Shown here: piece by piece, positions 17,528 to 25,623 of the stretch
How positions within the stretch are numbered: the stretch's first letter is position 1
Layout: the number at the start of each line of letters is the position of its first letter
Source: G963663365 sp963663365
GTDB lineage: Bacteria; Hinthialibacterota; Hinthialibacteria; Hinthialibacterales; G963663365
Length of the DNA: 64,000 nucleotides
NCBI GenBank assembly: GCA_963663365.2
Contig: CAXXIH010000001.1
Span: 620,001 to 684,000, forward strand
Direction: 5' to 3'
Notes under the pieces: generated by a model
Told to the model about the DNA's origin: nothing
The model's database searches: none
Seen by the model: only the letters and a program-made list of their open reading frames with translations
Translations under genes and position numbers: made by a program

Positions 17528-19042
17528 ATGCTTAAAAGTAATTTCAAAACGCCGTCTATAAATGGGCGCGAGAGGGCTCATCATAAATATCGCTTGTTTC
17601 AAACCACTATCGTTTTAGCAACTATTATAATTAATCCTACAATGGTTTATCCAAGTTCCATGATAGAACAAGCGAAACTCCTTGAAGACAAAGGTGAATT
17701 CACCGCCGCTGTTGAAATGCTAAAACAGGGCTTTGCCGAAACTTCAGAACCTGAGGCGTGCTTAGAATTTGAAAGAGAAATTGGCCGGCTCAAAATGATC
17801 CGGCGGGATTATCGTTTGCAGCGCGGGGAACTACTCAAACAATTGAAAAAACGCATCCCCGATTTCCATGATGAGGAATTGGATGCCTGGGAACGCGAGG
17901 GCCGCTTCGATACACGGATCATTGATGGTATCCGGTGCTATCTACGTCCCAGCGTGAGCAATCTGATTTTCCGCTATGAGGACATCTCAAAACGAGTTCC
18001 GCCCGGCTCAGGGGAATTCCATCAATGTCTCTTAAAAGAGGCGCGGGAGCGTTCGAAGCCGCTGAAATATCCCGGGTTGAATTTGATTCGCCCCTATCGC
18101 TTTCATGTCCGTATGAACGTAACACCGGATCCGGATGCACTTCCCGCTTCCGGGCGTATACGTTGTTGGATTCCTTTTCCACGCTCATTCCCTTTTCAAG
18201 AAGATATCACTTTGATCTCCGCCAACCCCGAGCCCGTATGGATTGGACAACCCGAATCGACGCAACGCACGATCTATTTTGAAGATGAACTCGGCAAAGA
18301 CAAAAACAATCCACCTAAGTTTGAAATCGAATATGCGTACACCATCTATTCCCGGGCTGCTGTGATTGATGAATCGAAAGTGGATTCTCAATATCCTCAA
18401 TCGGTAGCCGGTTATGCGCTTGAAGAGGAACCGCATGTTGTTTTTACGCAGGAAATGATCGATTTATCCCGGGAAATCGTGGATGGCGAAGACAATCCGG
18501 CCCGAATGGCCCGCAAAATCTTTAAATGGTGCGTAGACAATCTCAAATACAGTTATGCGCCGGAGTACGGCACCATTCCCAATATCGGTGAATGGGTTCG
18601 GCAAAGAAGGTATGGCGATTGCGGCCAATTAACAATATTTTTTATGACACTCTGCCGGATACAAGGTATTCCCGTGCGTTGGCAGTCGGGGTGGATGTTG
18701 TTCCCGGATGAAATCAACCTGCATGATTGGTGCGAAATTTACCTGCATCCCTATGGCTGGCTTCCGGTGGATACAAGTTTTGCGGTTGGTGCAAATCGAA
18801 GCCGCATTCTAAATGATGAAGAAAAGAAAATCGTTGTCGATTCACTTTTCGCTTCACTCGATCATTACCGCATGGCGGCTAACGCCGGTCATGGTGTCGC
18901 TCATGTGCCTCCCAAAATTTCATGGCGCACCGATCCCGTCGATTCTCAACGCGGCGAACTGGAAGTCGATGGCAAAACAATCGCTTTTGATGATTTCGAT
19001 TATCATCTCGAAGTCATCAGCTGCGAACCTATTGAGCCGTAG
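17528..19042 (+). CDS. Secreted transglutaminase-like cysteine protease-fold protein
   Basis: About 504 residues. The C-terminal half has the transglutaminase core: KIFKWCVDNLKY, then C365 in YGDCGQ, H399 in LHDWCEIYLH and D415 in PVDTSF, a complete triad. The N-terminal half has an all-beta region. The N-terminus is uncertain: TTG 17513, ATG 17528 and TTG 17594 are in frame. The last would leave a short signal (LFQTTIVLATIIINP) and put 17541-17585, which resembles an intergenic repeat, into the leader RNA. Bacterial members cleave or cross-link peptides outside the cytoplasm. Last gene of the Crp-pseudopilin-GH95-pseudopilin run. Confidence 0.82.
   Translation: MLKSNFKTPSINGRERAHHKYRLFQTTIVLATIIINPTMVYPSSMIEQAKLLEDKGEFTAAVEMLKQGFAETSEPEACLEFEREIGRLKMIRRDYRLQRGELLKQLKKRIPDFHDEELDAWEREGRFDTRIIDGIRCYLRPSVSNLIFRYEDISKRVPPGSGEFHQCLLKEARERSKPLKYPGLNLIRPYRFHVRMNVTPDPDALPASGRIRCWIPFPRSFPFQEDITLISANPEPVWIGQPESTQRTIYFEDELGKDKNNPPKFEIEYAYTIYSRAAVIDESKVDSQYPQSVAGYALEEEPHVVFTQEMIDLSREIVDGEDNPARMARKIFKWCVDNLKYSYAPEYGTIPNIGEWVRQRRYGDCGQLTIFFMTLCRIQGIPVRWQSGWMLFPDEINLHDWCEIYLHPYGWLPVDTSFAVGANRSRILNDEEKKIVVDSLFASLDHYRMAANAGHGVAHVPPKISWRTDPVDSQRGELEVDGKTIAFDDFDYHLEVISCEPIEP
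17541..17585. repeat. Fragment of the terminal-inverted-repeat intergenic family
   Basis: TTTCAAAACGCCGTCT followed by ATAAATGGGC closely matches TTTCAAAGCGCCGTCT and ATAAATGGGC at 59379-59407, which there lies between genes. Here it overlaps the annotated 5' end of the transglutaminase gene. Confidence 0.5.
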
Positions 19043-19110
19043 CGAGACAACACGCGGGTTTTGCTTTCATACAAAGCTAAAAGATATGGCGGAACTCGGC
19101 TGCAAGCCTT

Positions 19111-20478
19111 CTATGTTAGTTTAATAATCCTGACCACCGTATTTGTGCCGTATGGAAACTTGGTTGCATCCACGGTTAATTTGCCATTCCCGGTATCTTG
19201 TTTGAATTTCAGCGATTCGCCGTTATCCATCCAGGTAGCGGATGAAAACTTCTGCTGCACCCCCGTAAAATGCCGGTCACCGGCGCCGCCCACTTCGACA
19301 GTGACATTCTTATCTCCGCGAATGGATAGGTTGTGAATAAACAGGTAAACCGCTCCATCGGTTTCTAAAGCAAAATCATCGCCCATCCCTTTAATCGCGC
19401 AGGGCTTGCCGTCATAGATCGCCGGCGCGTGCATCCGCACCCAATCGCCGGTCCGTCCCAGGGCCGCCGCTTCATAGGCCGGAATAGCACCTTCCGCCGT
19501 CGGGCCAACGTTCAATAAATAATTCGCGCCCACTTTCCTGCATGCGCACAGGTTTTCGATGATCTCCTTGGGAGACATATAGTTGAAATCGTTTTTGCCG
19601 ATTCCCCAATGCCGATTCATCGTTTGGCACATTTCACCCGCCACATATTTGCTCATACCTGCCCGGTCCATCGGGGTGGGGCGTCCTTGTTCGTAGGTTA
19701 CGCAGTCGATCTCCGAATTCCCCACTTTGCCTCGATGCTGCAATCCGGTGTTGTTGACGATGATCGCTTCCGGTTGATATTTCCGGATAACTCCATAGAG
19801 CCGCTCTTCCTTCCAATCCGCATCGGGTTTATTCCAATTGCCGTCGAACCAAAGTCCGCCGATCTCTCCATAGTTACGGCAGAGAATTTCTACGGATTGA
19901 TGTAAATAATCCAAATAACGGTCAAAATCTTTCTGGTAATCTTCCTGATACCAATCCAATGTCGTGTGATAGAAAAATGGCACGATACCTTCCGCACGGC
20001 ATCCATCGACAAAGTCTTTGACCAAGTCGCGGCCCGCCGGGCTGTGCATTGCGTCGTAATCCGACAATCCGCAGGTATCGTAAAGGCTGAATCCTTCGTG
20101 ATGCCGTGTCGTGAGCGTAATGTATTTCATACCCGCTTCGCGTGCCGTGCGTGCGATCTTCTGCCCGTCAAAATCTTTTGCGGTAAAAGTCTCTTTTAAC
20201 TTTTTGTATTCATTGACGGGGATCTTCTCCATGTGCATAACCCACTCGCCACGTCCCAGCTGAGAATACAATCCCCAATGCATAAACATGCCATAGGCAA
20301 ACTTTTCGAATTGAGCAACACGTGGTTCTGGAACTGGAATAGCCATGGAAAATCCTTTCGCCGTTTCATTCGATTGCGAATTAGCGGTAGCGCACGCAGT
20401 CAGTTGATGCCCCCAAAATATGACCCCGCCCGCCAATCCGGCGGACTCCGTTATGAATTTGCGCCGTGTTTGTTTCAT
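19111..20478 (-). CDS. GH29 alpha-L-fucosidase, Tat-type leader, copy 1
   Basis: 455 residues from the ATG at 20478 (GGATTAGAGAAG upstream); the ORF extends 29 residues further without support. Leader TRRKFITESAGLAGG is twin-arginine-like, with a Cys at about 29 that might be lipidated. The TIM barrel shows FGMFMHWG-like AYGMFMHWGLYS, TTRHHEGF (His126-127) and the catalytic nucleophile D212 in GGLWFDGNW. A C-terminal beta domain ends TVVRIIKLT. Retaining fucosidase acting on terminal alpha-L-fucose. Convergent with the transglutaminase gene (68 bp), divergent from pseudopilin 3. Confidence 0.93.
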   Translation of the reverse strand: MKQTRRKFITESAGLAGGVIFWGHQLTACATANSQSNETAKGFSMAIPVPEPRVAQFEKFAYGMFMHWGLYSQLGRGEWVMHMEKIPVNEYKKLKETFTAKDFDGQKIARTAREAGMKYITLTTRHHEGFSLYDTCGLSDYDAMHSPAGRDLVKDFVDGCRAEGIVPFFYHTTLDWYQEDYQKDFDRYLDYLHQSVEILCRNYGEIGGLWFDGNWNKPDADWKEERLYGVIRKYQPEAIIVNNTGLQHRGKVGNSEIDCVTYEQGRPTPMDRAGMSKYVAGEMCQTMNRHWGIGKNDFNYMSPKEIIENLCACRKVGANYLLNVGPTAEGAIPAYEAAALGRTGDWVRMHAPAIYDGKPCAIKGMGDDFALETDGAVYLFIHNLSIRGDKNVTVEVGGAGDRHFTGVQQKFSSATWMDNGESLKFKQDTGNGKLTVDATKFPYGTNTVVRIIKLT

Positions 20479-20781
20479 CTTCTCTAATCCTTTGTTCCAA
20501 TTCCTCGTTAGAATCTTTTTGATGCAAAAGCCGTTGGGGATACTCATCCACACTTTGTTTAGCACAATTCTAATCGAACATGCATCCCACCGCCACCGTA
20601 TGAATGTCTGTGAAGATGTCTTGAAGGCCGTGCTCTAATATCCCGAATTTCATCTTGATACCGTCGTGCTTTTCTTGAGGATAATAAAATAACTGTGATA
20701 TGCTTATGGAGATTTAATTTGGATATCGTAACCGGTTGGAATTAGTTATAACGAGAATGTGCGAATGATTGAGGGGACAGC
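20479..20781. other. Divergent intergenic region between GH29 and pseudopilin 3
   Basis: 303 bp, A/T-rich towards the right end, no ORF with a ribosome site and no repeat family member seen. It must hold promoters for both flanking genes, but no clear -35/-10 pair can be assigned. Confidence 0.5.
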
Positions 20782-21405
20782 ATGATTCGTTTTCGATCTG
20801 GTTTTACATTAATCGAACTTCTTATTGTTGTGGCGATCATTGGTATTTTGGCCGCAATCGCCGTACCTAATTTTCTTAATGCTCAAGTGCGGGCCAAAAT
20901 CGCCAGCGTGAAAGCCGAACATAATTCTCTTGGGACTGCATGCCAATCTTACAGAATCGATCATAACCGCTTTCCTGAACCGATACGGCCCAGCCGCTGG
21001 GATACAACCGATCACACGGCCACACTAACTGAACTCACGACTCCTGTTTCCTATATCGATAATGTCGATATGGATGATCCATTCGTAGATAGACGTTTTT
21101 GGCAATCATGGGGACAGGATCATGCTCATCCTGCCTACGTGTATGTCTATTTTCGCGGGCTGTGGGGAAAGTCCACATCCGGAGGAGCCCCAGCTAAATA
21201 TGGAACGACGCTGAATGGAATGCCCGATGCCATCGTGATGTCTTCGGTCGGCCCCTATGGTGAAAACAGCGGAGGTGCATGGTGCGTGTTGGACATGTAT
21301 TTTGATGTAGGCTATCGCGAAGGATCTGTTTATCACGCCTCAAACGGTCTAAACAGCCGGGGATCGATCATCTATGTAGCTGGCAATGCGCCAAGCCCCT
21401 ATTAG
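20782..21405 (+). CDS. GspG-like pseudopilin 3
   Basis: 207 residues. Leader MIRFRSG, then FTLIELLIVVAIIGILAA with Gly at -1. ATG 20782 follows GAGGGGAC. The head keeps LTTPVSYI...DDPF, SSVGPYG and YHASNGLNSRGSI; the penultimate motif lacks the Asp seen in GPD. Monocistronic, divergent from GH29 and convergent with the small membrane-protein gene (13 bp). Same presumed role as the other pseudopilins; a paralogue with the most diverged middle. Confidence 0.88.
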   Translation: MIRFRSGFTLIELLIVVAIIGILAAIAVPNFLNAQVRAKIASVKAEHNSLGTACQSYRIDHNRFPEPIRPSRWDTTDHTATLTELTTPVSYIDNVDMDDPFVDRRFWQSWGQDHAHPAYVYVYFRGLWGKSTSGGAPAKYGTTLNGMPDAIVMSSVGPYGENSGGAWCVLDMYFDVGYREGSVYHASNGLNSRGSIIYVAGNAPSPY

Positions 21406-21418
21406 CCTGCGCCGCGAT

Positions 21419-21823
21419 CTACATAAAAAAGTCCCAGAGATGTTTATCCGGGAAAATGTCAATTCCCATCACGGATTTCAATATATAGGCGGCAAATAAG
21501 AGTATCAAAACCAGGGGCGACATGAGACACATTGCGAGAAACAATCCGCCCATAAATGCTCCTCTGCGCCTGCGTTCCGCTTCAATCCTCTGTGTTTCCG
21601 AGCGGCGGTCTCGGCCCATCAGCAAAACGAAATAAAAGCGGGAAAAAAACAGTGGCAAGATACCCCGAAGGTCGATGGGGTGCTTTGCTAGCGGACGGCA
21701 GGCGCTAATGGCCTCCACCATTGCCTCTATTTGAGCTGGGTTAAAGGTTTGATAAACCTCCGGATCGATCTTATTAATAATGCTGTCCGTGAAAGCATCT
21801 AGGTTTGGGGGCTTTTCAGCCAT
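21419..21823 (-). CDS. Conserved small membrane protein (HPIDLRG...FVLLMGRDRR type)
   Basis: 134 residues from the ATG at 21823 with GGAG upstream. The N-terminal soluble part has KIDPEVYQTFNPAQIEAMVEAI, then HPIDLRGILPLFFSRFYFVLLMGRDRRS, then a basic helix and a C-terminal hydrophobic segment (LFLAMCLMSPLVLILLFAAYIL). Proteins with this SIDxR...FYxVLLxGRDRR pattern are scattered in several phyla and are sometimes misnamed 3-phosphoshikimate 1-carboxyvinyltransferase; no such enzyme domain is present. Function unknown. Divergent from pseudopilin 4. Confidence 0.75.
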   Translation of the reverse strand: MAEKPPNLDAFTDSIINKIDPEVYQTFNPAQIEAMVEAISACRPLAKHPIDLRGILPLFFSRFYFVLLMGRDRRSETQRIEAERRRRGAFMGGLFLAMCLMSPLVLILLFAAYILKSVMGIDIFPDKHLWDFFM

Positions 21824-21952
21824 TATGGTCTCCTGCCCCGGGGGCACTTGGTCGCGTGCTGCCTTGAATTAATCCCGGGGGCCAACAATTTTCCGGCCGA
21901 TATTTTATGGATCGGTTCGGGTTCTTTCCTGATGAGTGATCTTGAAAATTGT

Positions 21953-21977
21953 GCTATCCTACGTCCTAGAGGATAGC
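21953..21977. promoter_or_regulatory. Perfect 8-bp inverted repeat upstream of pseudopilin 4
   Basis: GCTATCCT (21953-21960) and AGGATAGC (21970-21977) around a 9-nt spacer, 68 bp before the pseudopilin start in the 221-bp divergent gap. Could be an operator or leader hairpin; no second copy was noticed. Confidence 0.35.
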
Positions 21978-22044
21978 TGTGCCAAGATTTGGTGAATGAT
22001 GTGGCATGGCAAAAAGATGGAATCCTTTTGAGGGACGGTAGATT

Positions 22045-22599
22045 ATGGCTAAGGTTTATCAATATGGGTTTACTTTAATTGAACTGCTCATTGTTGTGGC
22101 AATTATCGGTATTCTTGCTGCCATCGCGGTACCGAATTTCTTGAATGCCCAAACCCGGGCCAAGGTCAGCAAGGTGCAAGGAGATTTCCGAAGCCTGGCC
22201 ACCGCGATTGAGTCCTACCGGCTGGATAACAATGCTTATATGCCATACCCGGAATGGGGTGATCATACCGGCCCCAAATACTTGAATGCCCTCTCAACCC
22301 CTGTCGCTTATATGAACTCCCCCGGAGCGATTGCAGATCCGTTCCGCCGCAAGGGAGAGACGGATAATGATGGTGAGATGGCGCCCCGCTATGGTTATTT
22401 CGATCCCCATGATCAGGAATGGATCATGAATGATGCCAAAACCCGCGGATTCAGCCTTGATACCTATCTGTGGTGCTTGGTTTCACTGGGGCCGGATAAT
22501 CAACAACAACTCGATGGCGGGACAAATCCCGGCTTCTATCCCTATGATTCTAGCAATGGTCTAAACAGCTACGGCGATATCTTCAGGTTGGGACCGTAG
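22045..22599 (+). CDS. GspG-like pseudopilin 4
   Basis: 184 residues, the most compact of the five. Leader MAKVYQYG, then FTLIELLIVVAIIGILAA with Gly at -1. ATG 22045 has GAGGGA upstream. The head shows LSTPVAYM...ADPF, VSLGPDNQQ and YDSSNGLNSYGDIFRLG, which is closest to a classical GspG ending. Its stop faces the stop of the PhoD-like gene 36 bp away. Likely a pseudopilus or pilus subunit processed by a prepilin peptidase not encoded in this window. Confidence 0.9.
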   Translation: MAKVYQYGFTLIELLIVVAIIGILAAIAVPNFLNAQTRAKVSKVQGDFRSLATAIESYRLDNNAYMPYPEWGDHTGPKYLNALSTPVAYMNSPGAIADPFRRKGETDNDGEMAPRYGYFDPHDQEWIMNDAKTRGFSLDTYLWCLVSLGPDNQQQLDGGTNPGFYPYDSSNGLNSYGDIFRLGP

Positions 22600-22635
22600 T
22601 TGTTGGACAGTTCCGTTATTTCAGAATCTTCTTAA

Positions 22636-25362
22636 TCAGAATCGTACCTCTATGGTTTTCGTGCTGTCCTCTGTCTTTGCGCGGAATTCCTTTGATTCTC
22701 CCGTTCGGGAATCTGTGATTCGAACTACATATTCACCTTTCTCATAGACTTTAGGCGTAAAGGATCCACTCGGTATACGAATCGCATAAAGAATCTCTTG
22801 CGACGATGCATCCAGTACTTCAACCAAAGGATGATCTGTGCCTGCCACTTCCAACTTCGGTAGTTGATGATCTGCCGCCTGAAAATAGTTATCGGTTTGC
22901 TTGATTGTGAATGGCCAGCCTGCGTACTGTTTGGCATTGGACTTTGCCGGATCGACCCAACGCGGCCAGCACTCGATTTCGATTTCACGGCTGTCGCGGT
23001 GAAAGTGGACGATCCCATATCCCGGACTGCTATCGTAGAGATCCTTTGGCTCGATTCCCCATTGGGCGGGATTGGCCACGGCCTTCACCGTTATCAGATT
23101 GCCGAATCCATCTCTGAAATCTCCCGCGTAACGCGGGCTGCCCGGCTCACGGTTTTGTCCTGGCTCTGGCGGGAACCACCTCCGGGGCCAAAGATTGGAT
23201 ACGGAGGGTACACATAATGCGTAGGAGGCGTCTCCCCAACGGTCCACACCGTATTGAGTGAAACTCCCTAAATGTTGATCGCCCGCGATATGCAGGGCGA
23301 AGCCTTTGCGAATGGCTTGCAGGGCTTTATTCCGCCCGGTTTGCGGCCAGCCATTTGAATCGCAATCTGCAGCCAGCCGGTCGCCTTCTACATATTCTCC
23401 CGGTTTCGGAATAGGCATCCCCGGTACCACGGCGTCTGATTTGGCGGGATTCGGCAACGTTGCGACATTCACAAAGATGGTCTGGGATAGCAGCACTTTC
23501 ATAAAAGTGTCTTTGCCCCAATTGACCGCCCAATCGTTGAGGAACTTGAGTTGCCGTTTCCCCAGCAACTCGGCCCCGGGAACATCGGCTTCTGTGATTG
23601 GATCGAAATCCTTATTTTGAATCCAACCATTCACAACGTTGGCTTTAGGTAACACGACCGTGGGTGAAGATTTCCACATTCGATCGGCAATAATACCAAA
23701 ACTGATCCCGGCATATTCCATATTGGTAAAATAGACCGAAATGCCATTGGCAATCGGGATCGGATCTACCGGGTCAGGAAGATGGGAGACTTGTGTACGA
23801 TGGACGGCGTTTGCGAATAAGGAACCCAGCATATAACCGCCACGGTCGCTTTGGTATCGGTACTTTTTATCGTTGGGAGCCTGTCGGCCCCCGGCTCCCC
23901 AGATATTTCCATGATACACATCGTGATCATCGGGAAGGCAGACTGAGGGAATGTCTTTGGTCAAATCCTGAAACGCCCAACACCACCGGATCCAGTGATA
24001 CAAATAATCGACACAGGCTGCATCCGCAGGCTCACGGACCGTTCCTGAAAGACCGCGTTCATAAACTTGATCGCCCGAAAAGAACAGCACATCGGGTTTG
24101 TGTTTGGCCACCGCCGACGTCAATTCATTATGCGGATACCAAAAATGATTATGGTTCCAGCGGATTTCTAACTTCGATGAAATGTTTTGGCCGGTAAAGG
24201 CCGCGACGACAAGGTCATTACGGTCCGATGGCGGCTTACGGATCGTCCCGGTGTAGTAATACGTTTCGGTCGTGCCGGGAGCGGTGCGCAAGTCATAGAC
24301 AACACGATAGGGAGTATCTTTTGTTGAATCCCAATTCTCAACACGGAATGGAACCGTGTAACTGTAATGCTCATAAATGCCGTGCGCGGCGGTTTTCCAT
24401 TTTCCGTTCTCTTGGATTTCAAGCCGTGCCTTTTTTGTATCCTCGAGTCCTAAAGGTCCCAATTGCGCTGTCATCTTCAGAGTCCCGCCGCTCAATGTAT
24501 GCAACACGCTGAATATCGGACCGAATGAACGCTCGTTATGGGTCTCTAGTTTGGAACCGGCAATGTTCCAATCCTGAAACCAGTATCCTTTTGAACCTTG
24601 CTCCCCGCAGTTATGAGATACCAGAGCGATATTGCCGGTAAGTTGTTCACGCTGGATATTATCCGCAACAGCGCGGGCAATCAGTCTTCCTGTTGAGCAG
24701 TCAAATGCGGTAAGTGTCAAACGGTAGGATTCGCCATAAGGCTCGGCCTTTAGGTGAATATCCATCTCCTTTGTGGCCGGAGATTCATGCTGTTCGAATG
24801 TAGGCTCGATAAGCGGCCAGGCATCTTCGGGAGGTTTCCCTTTCAGGTCATCAGGCTTTTGGGTAATCGTGTTGTCTCGAAAGACCGCGCGGCCTGTTCC
24901 GTCGATGGCTGCGATGAGTCCCCCGTCCTCACCCGGGAAATGATGGCACAGCGCGCTGATGCGGAAATCCGTCTCTTCACCACCTACCCCAATCAAAAAT
25001 CCCGTCCATGAATTGGTATGTGGCCCAATTTCGGCTTCCAACGGCCCGCTTCGAACAGACATTACGAGGTCGCCTGGCTGTTCCGAAAGCGAGTGAGTCA
25101 GCAGATGCACTGTCCGTGTCGGTTTTGCCCGCCAACCTTCCGTACATTCGAGTCTTCCATCGGAAAGGCGCCAGTCAAGCATGCGGTTTGCAAAATAGTC
25201 TTGGCCTATCCAAATTCGTTCCGTGTCCTTAGCAAAATCACTTTGGAATTCGGATGCCGGACAATTCGCCGCCAACAAACTTGAAATCGCGAGCATAAAC
25301 GCTACACCGCAAATGAGTTTTTGTGAGCGTGTTGTACCGTATTTGGGCTTGTCTGTAGACAT
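22636..25362 (-). CDS. PhoD-like metallophosphatase, large secreted
   Basis: 908 residues from the ATG at 25362 (GAGGAGAT upstream), with a Sec signal (LICGVAFMLAISSLLAANCPAS). The first roughly 300 residues look like a concanavalin-type beta domain, then a fibronectin-like stretch. The phosphatase domain begins near VVAAFTGQNISSKLEIRWNHNHFWYPHN, with metal motifs SGDQVYERG, CLPDDHDVYHG and HIAGDQHLGS. A C-terminal beta domain ends the protein. Family members are Ca/Fe-dependent phosphodiesterases or alkaline phosphatases. The N-terminal extension is unusual for PhoD and suggests a carbohydrate or polymer substrate (inference). Confidence 0.85.
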   Translation of the reverse strand: MSTDKPKYGTTRSQKLICGVAFMLAISSLLAANCPASEFQSDFAKDTERIWIGQDYFANRMLDWRLSDGRLECTEGWRAKPTRTVHLLTHSLSEQPGDLVMSVRSGPLEAEIGPHTNSWTGFLIGVGGEETDFRISALCHHFPGEDGGLIAAIDGTGRAVFRDNTITQKPDDLKGKPPEDAWPLIEPTFEQHESPATKEMDIHLKAEPYGESYRLTLTAFDCSTGRLIARAVADNIQREQLTGNIALVSHNCGEQGSKGYWFQDWNIAGSKLETHNERSFGPIFSVLHTLSGGTLKMTAQLGPLGLEDTKKARLEIQENGKWKTAAHGIYEHYSYTVPFRVENWDSTKDTPYRVVYDLRTAPGTTETYYYTGTIRKPPSDRNDLVVAAFTGQNISSKLEIRWNHNHFWYPHNELTSAVAKHKPDVLFFSGDQVYERGLSGTVREPADAACVDYLYHWIRWCWAFQDLTKDIPSVCLPDDHDVYHGNIWGAGGRQAPNDKKYRYQSDRGGYMLGSLFANAVHRTQVSHLPDPVDPIPIANGISVYFTNMEYAGISFGIIADRMWKSSPTVVLPKANVVNGWIQNKDFDPITEADVPGAELLGKRQLKFLNDWAVNWGKDTFMKVLLSQTIFVNVATLPNPAKSDAVVPGMPIPKPGEYVEGDRLAADCDSNGWPQTGRNKALQAIRKGFALHIAGDQHLGSFTQYGVDRWGDASYALCVPSVSNLWPRRWFPPEPGQNREPGSPRYAGDFRDGFGNLITVKAVANPAQWGIEPKDLYDSSPGYGIVHFHRDSREIEIECWPRWVDPAKSNAKQYAGWPFTIKQTDNYFQAADHQLPKLEVAGTDHPLVEVLDASSQEILYAIRIPSGSFTPKVYEKGEYVVRITDSRTGESKEFRAKTEDSTKTIEVRF

Positions 25363-25623
25363 AAGATCATCTCCTCGGCGTTCTGAACTCCGGTTTTTGC
25401 GGCCCAAAACATTTTGCATTAAATCATGCCCCATTCGTGCACTGCCGAGTATAATCCTAACATAGATTTGAGTTTGGGGGAGAAATTATTGTGAGGTTTT
25501 TCCGCCTAAAGGCGATGTCTGAGAAGGGTATTTATTTTGATGAAAATCATGAAATTTCCTCTCTAAAGGCCCGCAATTGTCCGCTATTTTATTCTTATGC
25601 CGGATACGGTTGGAGGATAAAAA

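Noticed and set aside
21419..21823. 3-phosphoshikimate 1-carboxyvinyltransferase
   Set aside because: Relatives of this small protein are sometimes given that name, but at 134 residues with a membrane segment it has none of the enzyme's domains.
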